Under the pieces are notes generated by a model. The model saw nothing but the letters and a program-made list of their open reading frames with translations. It searched no databases and had not been told where the DNA came from. DNA of 64,000 nt. It comes from Crotophaga sulcirostris (lineage: Eukaryota > Chordata > Aves > Cuculiformes > Crotophagidae). The position numbers and the translations under genes are program-made. This document shows, in pieces, positions 39,001 through 50,900 of this stretch. Position 1 is the first letter of the stretch; the number at the start of each line of letters is the position of its first letter. The DNA lies in assembly GCA_013397455.1 (NCBI GenBank), contig VYZB01000014.1, positions 1,564,081 to 1,628,080 of the forward strand, in the 5' to 3' direction.

Positions 39001-40740
39001 TCGGGGCTGTTCGCCAGCCTCCTCTTGCGGCTGGGGCTGCCCAGTGGCTCCCAGCAAACAAGTGGGCCAAAGCGAGAGACATCCCTTGCCCAGAAAGGAG
39101 CAATCCTGCTCCTCCACAATATACCCAGCTCTTTGCTGGAGGCGAGGGTTCAGCTTCCTAGCAATGTGCACACACCACACACAGTAACTATTTGGATGCA
39201 CACACCTTCCCAGCTAGAAACTCTGGAAACTGAAGCTGTAGAGTTGGGCTAAAAGGCTGAAGGCCTGTTGGAGTGGGACAGACCATTTTGCTGCTGCTGG
39301 GGCAGTTAATTGTCCATAAATGTCTGAGGAGCAACGGAGTGAGGATGCTTGACCCCCAGGCACTTACATGCTGCTTCCTCAGGGGCACCCAGAGTCCGAG
39401 TACAGCTGGGGGGTTGGCTCAGCAATGCAAGGGAGCAGCACTTGACAGCATAACAGTAGGATGTGGTGGGAGCAGTGCAGCATCAACCAAGGAACAGCTT
39501 GGATTCATGGAGAAGGAAGGACTGCACATTCCACTGTCTACCAGGGCTGATGTTGGTACTTCTGATGCCTGAAAAGCTGCTCCACATCCTCTGCTGCTAG
39601 CATGTGTGCATTTCCTAAGCTTCCACAGCACTGGAACTGGTGGAAGGTATCCACCCTGTATCCACCTAAGCAGGCATGAGCGCAGTCCCAGGGCTGTAAC
39701 CATGCAGGGGTTATCCTGGGAGAAGAGTTGCACTGTGGGACACCCTCTCTGCCCCTCCTTTCACAAAAACCAAAGTGCCTACAGCACACCTGAAAAGTCA
39801 TGACACTTAGTTTGAACCCCGTGGCAGTTTAGCTGAGCTGCCAGACTCTGTGCACACAGCTGCCTGTGAGTGGAGTTTCTTGCCTTCACTGGTGAGCCTT
39901 CCTACATCCACTCTCATTTCCAAACAGATCCTACAAAACTGCCTCAAACTTCACAAAAAGGGCCCAAGAGTTGGAAACAAAAGACAATTGCAAGTAGCTA
40001 AGACAACTCCTGAAAGGCTTTGGAAAGCCCGTCCAGTTTGCAGAGCAGTGCCTCTGCCTCCTGCCCAGCCTGCGTGAACAAATGAGCACAGGACAGGCTG
40101 CGCACGTGGGCAGCAGGGACAGTGGGTGAAAATGTTACTGCTGCTTTCCAAGCAGCCCCAGGCACATGCATTTGGGCACACACCTGCCTGCGAGCTGATC
40201 TAAGAGAAGCCACACTTACAAACAGATGCTCTTGTAAACTTTCTGGCATGCATTTTCAGAAGACCTTTGGAAATCAGCTGCTATGTGTTTGTCCTAAGAA
40301 GCTGTCACAACACTTTTCTGGAATATAGCTCAGATTGCTAAACCCTCATGGTTACTGAGGCAAATTCTGCATGGATATGGTTCTTGTCCTGCACTGTTCT
40401 AGGAAATACGTAATGTGACAAGCTGTGGATTGGTTCTGCAATGTTCTGCAATGAGAAGCGTGGCATGAGAAGCACCTTGTGCTGTACAACCTCATGGCAC
40501 TTCCCCTGCCTTGTTCTCTTTTAGAAACACAAAGGCACTCCCTTGATTTCCCTTATTTGGGTTTTGACTACTTAAGAGTGTCACTCTTATGGCCAGAAGA
40601 ACAAAAGGAACACACTTGTCATGCAAGGTGGCGATGAAGCAACTTCTTTAGTTAGGGGAATTACATATACTAAGCAATGTACATTTATTATGCATATACA
40701 GTGGTTGAGTCATTATCCCTGGGTATTTAAAAGGTAGGTA

Positions 40741-40832
40741 GATTAAGGTGCTTAAGGATATGGTTTAGTAGTGGACAGCTATGGTTGGACTTGATGATCT
40801 CAAAGGTCTTTTCCAACCAAACAAATCAATGA
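40741..40832 (+). mobile_element. CR1 LINE 3' end fragment
   Basis: GATTAAGGTGCTTAAGGATA, TGGTTTAGTAGTGGACAGCT and GGTTGGACTTGATGATCTCA lead to AAGGTCTTTTCCAACCAAAC and AATGATT. This is the tail of a CR1 subfamily related to the copies at 1.4-1.7 kb. Confidence 0.88.
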
Positions 40833-40996
40833 TTTTTTTTCAGTTTTATCCACATCCTCAACAGAACACACTCCACCAACCTGAATGATGGATATGGCAT
40901 TACACTGTGCTACACCATGATGGCCTGTGCATCTTGGGTATTTAGGTGCTGTATACAGGTTGTTTGCCTATTCATGCGAGGGTTACAGTGTTCAAA

Positions 40997-41040
40997 CATC
41001 ACAGAATGGCAGAATTATTAAGTAGTTGATCTAGTCCTGG
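40997..41040 (-). mobile_element. Possible diverged CR1 tail fragment
   Basis: CATCACAGAATGGCAGAATT followed by TTGATCTAGTCCTGG resembles a reverse-complemented CR1 3' end with an internal deletion. It is short and uncertain. Confidence 0.4.
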
Positions 41041-41112
41041 GAGAGCAGGAGATTACAACTCAGAATTTTTTTTTAAAAAAAAGGAAGAAAAGGAAATATT
41101 GTCTGTACTTAC

Positions 41113-41196
41113 AGTAAATGACAGGAAAGAAGAAAACAAAGTTCCTTCATCGTATCTAGACAGTTTGGCCAAGACTCCTTCCAAAATGGTGACAAA
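41113..41196 (-). CDS. CADPS: CADPS coding exon, [18 protein letters not shown]
   Basis: This 84-nt phase-0 exon encodes 28 residues, [18 protein letters not shown] then [10 protein letters not shown]. The acceptor is CTTCATAG|TTT and the donor is ACT|GTAAGT, a strong match. It continues the helical C-terminal region of CADPS and joins the 33-nt VKAASKYVDVP exon. Confidence 0.96.
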
Positions 41197-43540
41197 CTAT
41201 GAAGACAAAAGAATACTGCAATTATTTTTAATAATTGAACAAGGGTGTAAAAATCAGCATCAGTTTCAAAGAAGCCAGTGGAGCTGTCAGGAATGGACAA
41301 CCCGTCCCTGAGCAGAGGGGTCAGGGAGTGGGAAGAAAGGAGCTTTGCCTTTTGGGTGCTACACAGTCCCCCTCTGACTGGGTGGGAAACACCCCTTGGT
41401 GTCACAGGTGATGTGAGGACAGGAGGTGGGTGCAGCGCATGTGGAAGCCAGCACAGCCTCTCCGAACGGCAAAGTTGGTCGCTCTTGCTCCCAGTATGCA
41501 GTGTCAAGCACACAACTAGCTGGGTATTCTTGCGGAAGAATCGAACTGGCATATGTTGGTGGATTATGTTTAAAGGTCTCCGCTGTATAATAGGGATGAC
41601 TTGTTCTCAGAAAGTTTAAAACCAGAGGAAAACACACCCCACCATCTTTCTCCCTGCGCACTAACTGCCCTCTGTGTTAGCGCAGCACACCAGACCTACA
41701 CAACAAGCCAAGGAAAATGCTGGCAGCTGAGCTAGATGAGCCAACTCTGATGAAAACCAACTTCCAAACAATTAATCCTGAAATTTTGGAATGTACGTTC
41801 CACTACTGTCACCTCTAAATTCATTTCTTAGAAGAGCATATGGCAATCTTACACAAGACGAGTTATTTTGTCCGCACAGCCTTATGTGTAGGAGCGGTGA
41901 CCACCTCTGTGTGCCATCCCAATGTCCATATAGCAGCATTTAGCAGTGCCAGCCCCTGCCTGCAGGTACCCTGAGTGCAGTGGGGTGATGCTGACTGGGG
42001 GGTGTTAACCTATTAACATAACACCCTTCCTTAAACCACTTCTAACCCAGTATGGCAATCCTGCCAGCACTGTATTACATCTCACGCAGTTCCTAATCAT
42101 CAAAGAGTCACCATGAAAGGACTGGGAGATGTATGATCTTGCCTGTGAGAAACAAGAAGCCAATTCAACATCTTAATGTGTCACATTTTAATGGAAATGT
42201 ACATATTAAAAATGCAATGTTAACAGTGAATCACTTCACCTGAAGTCGAAGGTTACCTTTGCCACTAGGAGTGTTATCATTTCTTTGACGGTTTCCTCAA
42301 TTAGTTCGTCTATTTTTGAATGGTACTGGTGCTAAAGAAAAATAAAAGAAGTGGGAGGAAAATATTAGCATTGATCACAGGGGAGAGCTCTACGGTTGCC
42401 AGCCTCTTCCCTGGGAAAACCACAATGTGCAGTATTAAACTGAAGAATTATGTAGCTTATTACCCTGAGCTCCACTACAGGGGCCAGTGGTCACTTACAC
42501 TTGTAGAAGAGACCTCAAATTCAGGAGAATCTTACACCAGTTTACAAGGCACAGGCAATCTCTGCCCTCTTCTGTGTGCCCAGAGCTCTGGGAGCCACAT
42601 GCACACATTGGAGGGGAGGCTTTGCTATCCCTGTGAGTGCCAGCATCCAGTGCTACCAGAGACCTTGAAGTCCTTTGGTTTCACTTCTGCAGGCACTACC
42701 CCTATTTGCTGCCCTAGGGGAGTCTGCAGTGGGTCGAACCCCTGGGGATGGTGTTGCACCCTTCCCACCCACTGCAGCAAAGCACCTGAACCGGTGTTTC
42801 ACACTGGGTTCAGCAGGCACACGGCTCAAAGTCAGCACTCATTTCAATGCTTTGCTCAGTGACTATAAGGTAGATTTAAAAAACACCCAACAAACCAAGA
42901 AGGGTCTTTCTGTCCCAAGCAAAAGCCATCAGGCAGCGCAGCCCCAAGCCCTGGGTGTTGGTGGATCCCACAGCATGGGCTCAGAACTGGCTGACCAATA
43001 GCAGCACCTGCAGCATCAGTGCTTCTGAGTCTTCAACCCAATTTCTGCACATGCTAAACCTTGCTTAGCTTAGGAGCTCTGATGCAATCAGCTGCAATAT
43101 GGCTAGAATAGGTACTAAAATACAGTCTTCTACTAATTTAGAAAAGACCTGTTTCCAATACAAGATTTAATTAGTGAAAACATACAGTATATTCTTATTT
43201 TCAATGGACTGAGAAAATACTGATTATGACTGCTTTCCAACACAAAACATTTGATTTTTCAGTCAAACATTTCAAGCACTGGTGCTAGTCACTATATTCA
43301 TTACCACTTGGCATTAATATTGTTTTAAAATGTTAACATCAAATCACATTGAAAGAGACAAATCTGCTTTAAATACTAATCAGGCTTTGGGAAGAAGACT
43401 GTGAGGGCTTTACAAATGCTACATGTTGGTCTCAGTGTCTGATCGGCAGTCTCTGAACTGCTCTACAGTTTTGGGATTTTTTTCTATGACAGTAACATAT
43501 TAGCACAGGAAAAGAGAAAATAAAAGTAGGACACACTTAC
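41197..43540 (-). other. CADPS: Two short CADPS introns flanking the HQYHSK exon
   Basis: Introns of 1.06 kb (41197-42256) and 1.2 kb (42332-43540). No repeats were recognised. Plus-strand open frames here, for example 42320-42862, overlap the CADPS exon antisense and carry no domain. Confidence 0.85.
42257..42331 (-). CDS. CADPS: CADPS coding exon, [13 protein letters not shown]
   Basis: This 75-nt phase-0 exon encodes 25 residues, [18 protein letters not shown] then ITLLVAK. The acceptor is TTCTTTAG|CAC after a T-rich tract; the donor is AAG|GTAACC. The peptide looks like one amphipathic helix (acidic and basic residues alternating with I, L, V and M) and matches the CADPS family. It is preceded by the optional FAKEW microexon 1.2 kb upstream in the transcript direction. 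Confidence 0.96.
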
Positions 43541-43555
43541 CCACTCTTTAGCAAA
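43541..43555 (-). CDS. CADPS: CADPS 15-nt microexon (FAKEW)
   Basis: On the minus strand a long pyrimidine tract (about 43566-43620, with a run of 13 T) is followed by its first AG, then 15 bases encoding Phe-Ala-Lys-Glu-Trp, then a strong donor TGG|GTAAGT. The flanking constitutive exons end and begin in phase 0 (...MGQE and HQYHSK...). Including these five residues therefore preserves the frame and gives MGQE-FAKEW-HQYHSK. As I remember the mammalian CADPS protein, it contains this pentapeptide here, and CADPS2 has a similar Phe...Trp pentapeptide at the same place. The acceptor triplet AAG is suboptimal, typical of short, regulated neuronal microexons. The alternative is a chance motif, which the exact length, position and residues make unlikely. 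Confidence 0.8.
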
Positions 43556-46500
43556 CTTTTCAGATGATTTGGGACAGAAATAAAGAGGAAAAAAAAAAAA
43601 ACAGGAAAAAAAGAACATATGAAGATAAACAATAAATAAACCAAAATCTTTAAAAAAAAAAGGGACATATGAGAACAGCAGCATCGTGCACAGAAAGAAT
43701 AAGCAACGGAAAATGAAATGTGATCAAATCCTCCTTTCCCAGAAATGCCAGAGATTGCTACATCGAATATTTGCAGGCAGTAAAACAGGGGAAGGGACAG
43801 GGTTGTACCTCAGTGCTGACAGTCCCTATGGTTTTATTTCCCTCCACGGAGGAAGGCAACTGGCTGCTGACAAAGCAGGGTTCAGTGCCAGGGCAGCTGC
43901 CAACCCTTCACCAGGAATGGGTGTGCCTGTGGGCTGAGACCTGCTGCAGCGCTGTGGCAGGGTGGGATGGTGTGGGCAGGGCAGGGCGGTGAAGCACATC
44001 CCAGCCCATCCCAGCCCCAGTTCCAGTCTTGGTTCATCCCAGTGGGAGGACAGGATGGCATTGCCACGCCACAGGTTGCCAGCTGATAAAGCAGACACCA
44101 ACAAGCGATATCTGCATTTACAGTCCCCATGTCCATGTTCTGCTTTGCAGGTCAAGACGTATAGGAGTCCCTTATAGCAATCACAGTTATGATGAATCTG
44201 ATTTATGCAGAGTTAGGTCAGGATTGACCTGGCCATTCCCAGCACAGCTGGAGATGTAGCTGCAGGGTGATGGGGACCCATGGAGTTGGGTATGGTAGGA
44301 GGTCAGCACACACCACCAGCACCTCCTAAGGGAGATGAAGAGAGGTTTGAGAATGTACTGGGGATGCCTTCCCCATGACGTTTTCCTTCTGCTGCTGCAC
44401 TTTCTGTGTGCATGAAAGACCTTGCAACCAAGGATTAGCTAACTGCTTTCACTGGGTAAATCATGATTTTAACTCAAAAATGGCTAGCTACATGCAAAAC
44501 AATACAGTGTGAAATGCACTGATCAATGTATTTTCAATTAAAAGCTTGTTTTAAAAGCAAATAAGGGCCCTGATGGAATAAAACCACAGCTCTGAGAGCA
44601 GGAGAGGATCCTGTGAATGCACCAAGGCAGCGCTGGTAGGATTCTGACCGCTCATTCCTGTTGCGGCTGCAGTTCCTGGGGCAGACTCAGACCGGTGTCA
44701 GGGCCAGTGACCACGCAGCACGGGGTCGGTGAGGCTGTGGGTCCTGCCATCTGCACCCTGTGCCACCAGCGCTGCGTCCCAGCTCCACCGTGGGAAGAGG
44801 AGCCTCGAACACGACGGGATCGGAGAAGGCGGCGGTTTGGAAACGGCTGCCTGGTGCGGCTTTCACAGACGCCTGGCTCGTAAACCAGCGTTTCCAACAG
44901 CTCCTTCTACATTTCTTACGAAAATGCGCAAGGTTAGAGATCACAAAACTGGTTTGCTTTACTCAACGCAGCCCTTGCTTTCGATTGAGTTCATCGCAGC
45001 TTTCTATTAGCTCGATTATTACAATCCATAATCAGTGCACTACAATGATTCAACTTGACTTTATGTGATGAGTATCTTGCCTTGTCATGTAACAGATTGT
45101 GTGTATGTTGTATTTCTCTAAGGACCATCTGACCTTAGATATTAAATAGAAACATACTAGACCAACTGAGAAACATTTAATACATACATTTATCCCTTTA
45201 GATGTATTAAAAATTCAGAGGAAAAATAAATATTTAAGATGGTAAAGTATGTTTACCAAATGTTTTAACAGCTGCCTTTAGAGACAAGGAAATGGAAATC
45301 AAATGATGGGTGTTTGTTTCACAGGGTAATGATCGCAAAATGCATTCAAGTATCTGTTAAAGTAAGTTTGGAAGGGAAGGCCTTTGGGGTGGGAGGCAAA
45401 TGATGGGAGTGAGGTCAAGTAAAGTGTTGAGAGTCCGCTCACGTACAGCTTGGACCATGAGAAAAATCAGTGGTTTGTTTCTAGGGAAAACATCTTCTCC
45501 ACTTAGGTCTGGGCAAATGCCCCTGCCTGAACACTGCAGTGGACAATGTAAGACTTTTTGCTGCTTTTGAACTGCCTGCAAAGGCACTGCGTGTTTTTGG
45601 AGCCATGCAGCAGCTGTGGCACTGACAGCGGGTCACACCAGCGAGCTGGCCCTGTCCATCCACCCCACCCACCCCTCCCTGTGGGGCTGTTGGTGTCCCT
45701 CGCTGTGCTGGGTGGCTGCCATGCACCAGGGACGGAGGGCACAGAGGTGCTTGGCGATGCACAGACCCAGCTCCCCAAATTACGGGGGAAGGCACAGGCT
45801 CATCACCCAACTCTCATCCCTCTGCTGTCTATCTGACTGTCTCAGCACTTCCATCAGGAACTGGAAGAGCTGGGGCAGCATTTTGTCCTCCTCCTGTGGG
45901 CTGTAATGACAGATCTACACCTTAGCCTTCACCCTCCAAGCACGACCATCTCAGCACATGGGTTTAGAAAGCTTAAAGAAGAGGAGGTGGAGGCAGCTGA
46001 AATACAGAGTAGCAAATGGAGGGGGAGGTAGGAATACTCATTAAAAGGAAGAAAAGAAAAAGGGAGGGTGAATAAAATACTGCAGCCCTAAATGGTAACT
46101 TATGCACTGATAATTCACATCTGCTTTACAGGTCTACTAGTTCAGCTATCTGTTAAAAACCTCATGCCCTCTGCTTGCCACAGGAGTCAGGTTGTCTCTG
46201 AGCTGCCATACCAAACAGCTTCTTGAAGTGGCACTGGCAGATTTGCAGAGCTAATCCCTGCTGCGACTGGGAACAGTGGAGATACAACTTTATTGCTGCC
46301 CACTCCCCTCTCACCTGCAGTCTGACTCAGGCCAAATGCGCAACATAACCGATGCTCAAAATTCGAAGGAAACTGTGGCCAGCACAGGGCACCACAAGTG
46401 AGCATGGAAAGATGCAGATGATGTTATCAGTCATCTGAATACTCAGCCCAACAGTTTTATGAATGCAATGAGTTTGCTCTGTCATGGTATCAGAGTCTGC

Positions 46501-47832
46501 TGATCTCCAAAATGTCCCTTTCCCCATGGATTGTGCTAGCACAATGCACAAGGGTCTGATCCTGGTTTGCACTGGGGAGCACTGCAACCATGGCCCTTCC
46601 TGGCTGGCAGGGCACTGCCAGGGCAGATGCTGCAGCAGCTGCAGGCTGAGGGACTTGGGGAAATAAAAGGGTATGAATATGGAACAGAAAATGGCAGAGA
46701 AGTTAATTTCCAGGCTGGGACAACAAAAGCCCAGTCAAATCTGCCTCAGCTGACCTGGAGGATGAGGGAAGAACCTGATGAGGAGGAGTATGAAACCTCT
46801 CTTGCAAGGTGACTGTCACAAATAAAATGTTATAACATGTATAAGAAAAAATAAAAAGAAAATGGGTCCGATCCAAACACCACTGACATCAGGGCAAAGA
46901 TCCATGCTGCATCTAGTGGCCTTTGGAGCAACTCCTCTCAGAGGAACAGGGTAAGGGAAACAACTAAATAAACCAAAACCAGCTTGCCATGGCTCACTGC
47001 AAAATGTGACCATGCAAAGTTGTAGTGAAAAGGCTTATCTAAGAAATGCTGACAAGCAACAGGATAGGAGAGCCAAAGAGTATTTGTGAATTTATTCTAG
47101 ACTGGTATATGAATATTTAATTTGGCTTGAAGCCACTGTAGCAAAATGATCATTATGATGCATTTAATCTAGTCCAATTTACTATGTCTTTCTAATTCAT
47201 AGATCGATCCACAGAAACTTCAACTTGCAACTATGGCTTCAGAAGAAAAAAAAATCAGCAATTAATTAAAACAGGCTTGTTATTTGGAAACTTGAGTCAT
47301 TAAGAACCTGGAAATCCAGGACCATCAAGTATGCTGATTACAGCCAACACTCCAGGAAGTGACAGCAGCTGGAATTTCAATCTAGTTTTAGAAGTTATCT
47401 ATTTTGATGCTTTTTGAGTTTTCTTTTATTTTCTTTTTTCTTACAAGCATCTCACCAACAATTTGGCACTTGTATTTTCCTAATGTCTGTCTACAGAAAA
47501 TAGTCATATACAGAAAGTCTGCTGCCAACACCTGGCTCCAAGGTGCAATTAATGACTCAATATATAAGGCCATCATGCACCAACCAAGCTTAAGAGACAC
47601 CTTACGCATACCACAGTTCTTGCAAAAAGTCACTTCGAAGTGATGAGGATTCCAAATGTTTATATTCATTAGATTTACTTGAGAGCAACCCCCCTGCATC
47701 TTCATCTGCATGCACTACATGGAAGGCTAAATCCACAGCTGGTACCACGCCGCTGAAACCAGCACAACAGGAGAAAGGAAATTACATGACATTGCCTTTA
47801 AAAGCTGTGAAAGGAAGAACCTGCATTTTTAC
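43556..47832 (-). other. CADPS: CADPS intron upstream of the microexon (4.3 kb)
   Basis: It ends in the long pyrimidine tract that precedes the FAKEW microexon. A GC- and CpG-richer block at about 44640-44900 stands out from AT-rich surroundings, but it contains no recognised exon or repeat. Confidence 0.8.
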
Positions 47833-47980
47833 CTCTTGGCCCATTTCCATACTGCAAAGCTTTGTTGACTGAGCTTTGGCATCCACCATGACATTAAACA
47901 TGGTGCATATTGATTGAGGGACTCGGAAATCTGTTGATCGGCTGGTTTTTTGCAGCTTTACTTCAAATGCAATCCTGGTT
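47833..47980 (-). CDS. CADPS: CADPS coding exon, [10 protein letters not shown] to SMEMGQE
   Basis: This 148-nt exon opens with the A that completes Arg. It encodes [35 protein letters not shown] and [14 protein letters not shown], ending on a full codon (GAG). The acceptor has a clear pyrimidine tract before TTAACAG; the donor GAG|GTAAAA is weaker than average at the +5 position. The downstream partner is either the 15-nt microexon or the HQYHSK exon. Both choices are phase 0, so the frame is kept. The segment follows the MHD1 region, and I do not assign a separate domain to it. Confidence 0.96.
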
Positions 47981-50900
47981 CTGTTAAGGAAAAGAGAAAA
48001 AGACCTTTCAGTTGCTTTTAAACATACTGAAGATAATGATAATACTAATGTGAAACACTAATGAAAAGAGTTCAACAGGCCAGAAAGTTGAATGCTGCTG
48101 GGACCAATTATAGGGCTATTGTTACAAATGTGCTTTCACTAAAAGTGATTTTTCAGCTTAAAAAGAAACCCATTTTCCAGAATACACACTATTTATAGTG
48201 TGCAACAGTTTCAGGGAAACGATGACTTTCTCATGCTTGATAAACAGTGTGATGATGTTACAAAGAGCAGTGTCAATGTACACTTATAATCTGGTTGCAT
48301 TAGCTGATTTATAACCACAGACAAATTACAAACCTGATGCATTAAAGGAAGCTCCTATTGCTCCATAATATCAACTACAAATAACAAAAACTCGTTCATC
48401 GCTTGACTGAAAGGGCATTGCCAGATCATTGCATTTTTAACGTCTACATGGTTGCATCCACTTGCTGAGAGTTCCTAACTGTCTCGTAAGTTCACAGAGG
48501 TGGTTTCCCTGAAGCATGCATGTTCACCAGAATATTTCTGCAAAACGTGCACGGGCACAGTTGTGCACATATGAACACACGACACAAGTCCCATGAACCC
48601 ACACTGCACTGCTCTCCTGAGGTTTCATTGAGCTCAAATTTGATATTCCTGGCAGTCACAAACTGTGTTACACCAAAAGCATTGTTGGGCCAAAGACTAC
48701 AGGATTTGATCCTCTATTTTATTTTAAAATACCAAGGCATTTGTGATTCTAACCTGAGGAATACTCTGCAGCATGGGGGGCACTGCCTTGCCTTTCTTTG
48801 GAGCCCCTCTGCAGATTCTGGAGGTACTTCACTAATCTAACTTAACCTAGAACCATTATCACATCAGACAGAATCTGCCAACAAATTAACATAGGAGCTT
48901 CAATTTAGAATGAACAAATAATATTAGCTGCAGTTCAGGAATAACTCTGGTCTCGAATGATCCCCCAAGGGTTATGCAAATGAAAACTCATTTACAAATA
49001 TGAAACTTTCATTCTTGGGATCAGATCTGAGCTGGTACAGAGGTCCTCCTGCCCAGATTTATTAGCAAACAGGCCTTCCTTACAAGGGCTGCTTTCCTGA
49101 CAGCACTGAAATACAACCAAGCACGGAAGGCTGGGTGGCTCCTCCATGGCATTCAACAGTTCAGAGACAGACGCGAAGAAAAATGTTGTGTCAAACTGAA
49201 ATTGCTAAAGAAACCTTAGCCAGGCCCTGTTTGCAGGTGATATAAATAGGGAAGGCAGCATATTGGTTTACATCAGCAGTGGCATTTGAACTGATTTAAT
49301 TACCAGTGCCAGATTTAGCCTGGACTCGGGGACTAGAATCTTGATAATTACTGAAAGGACCCAAAGTGACTGGGATTTTCCATCTCTTTGCAGAGATGAG
49401 CATGTTCCTACTTACTTATGCTCAGAACCATTATATATAGTCATACCGTTATAAGCTGGGCCAGGTTTTTACTGAGGGGCAACATATTTGTAGAAAGGTT
49501 GAAGCAGTTGGGAAAAAAACCCTCAGCTTTCAGGCACACAATTTCTTCTTCAGATGTACCTGGAAACTTGTTTCTTTTTCCCAGTTATCTAAGTTGAGCT
49601 AACCTGGTCTGATTTTTAAAGATTATTTCAGCTATAACTGCACTGCAGGTGTAGCAAAGGTGCCTTGGCCCCAATTTAAAAAAAAAAAAAGAGAAAATAA
49701 AATGTTTTGCTGGTGGTGCTGGGGGTAGAGCAGAGAGCAGAGCTCCAGCACTGGGGCTGCTCCTAAGGAGCAGTCTGAAGCTCCATGTTTGTGCCAGACA
49801 AAGGACCAAAGACGAGCTACTGCAATATAATGGCACATACTCAATGCCAAAGACATCACGACCATCTCACTGCGCTTTGAATGCACTGGGGTTTATTCCA
49901 GAACAACGCAAGAGCAAGCCTCAAGTTGTCTGCCTTCCAGTGGGTGAGTCTCCTGCCTACATCTTGGGGACCAAACGTGCCTTCGCCTACGGTGACGTTG
50001 CACATCCAGACTGTGAGGAATGTCTGAACAATAAATACCATGCTCACACTTGCTGAGTAGCCAGGCAATTGTGGTACAGAACAGCCACATCACACATTGC
50101 AGCTAATATTAGCATGTACCAGCTGTATTTGGCACCCATTTTTCCTTTAGCTCATGTCTTTATCTATTAATTTCTGCACAATGGAATGCAAAGTTCTTTT
50201 CTTCCTCCTGCCTAATGACCTTTGATGCCAAATGGACATAAATGACTGTGTAATGATTGGAAATTTACCCTTAACATTTTGCTTTCAAAATGATAGCTGC
50301 CTGCATGTTTAAAAGTCTTTTAAGGAAAGCTGTCTGTTTTGGAAGATCTGCAGGTGAGTATCCTATAACGCAGCTGATGACATAACAGCTTTACTCAATT
50401 GATGGCAGATGTGAAGCCTGTGTGCCAAGCTACACAATATTCCCTTTCTGGGATTGCTTTTTTGCTTGGTTTTTTCATGGATCTGTATTTTTAGGTGAGT
50501 GCCGGGATCTTATTCAGGGCTATGCCTTCAGCACCCAACCCTGCCAACAACAAACTGCATTTACAGAGACTTGACCTCACGTGTAGAACTGAAAATAAGT
50601 AACTGCCTATAAAGCTTGAAAGAATGGGTGATTTAGTGCCTTATCTTGAACATGCACTCTCCAGAGTCTCAACAGAAAAGTGCTTGCTTGGGAGAAACCA
50701 CAATTCACAGCAAGAGGGTGTCTTTCCACCATGCCTGTGTTGGGCAAAGGGGAGCTGGGATCAGTAGTAAATGGTGGTTGAAGTGAAGCTTCATTCACAA
50801 TAAGACAGAAAAAACTTGTTGCATTCAGTGAGCTTCTCTGAGAAACATGACTAGCTCACTCATCGGCACGTACCTCTTCACGCAGGACTCGATCATGTCA

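Larger units (their letters stand above)
36077..41112 (-). other. CADPS: CADPS intron (5.0 kb)
   Basis: Between the FVTILEG and VKAASKYVDVP exons. It holds a CR1 3' end near 40.8 kb and two stretches that look like conserved non-coding DNA (about 37085-37400 and 38170-38480). No further exon was recognised. Confidence 0.85.

Noticed and set aside
42320..42862. Plus-strand 180-codon open frame
   Set aside because: Antisense to a CADPS exon edge and intron, with no recognisable protein features.
43541..43545. Alternative acceptor five bases upstream of the same donor (AAAG|AGTGG)
   Set aside because: It would give a 5-nt exon that breaks the frame between two phase-0 exons, whereas the 15-nt version is frame-neutral and encodes the expected pentapeptide.
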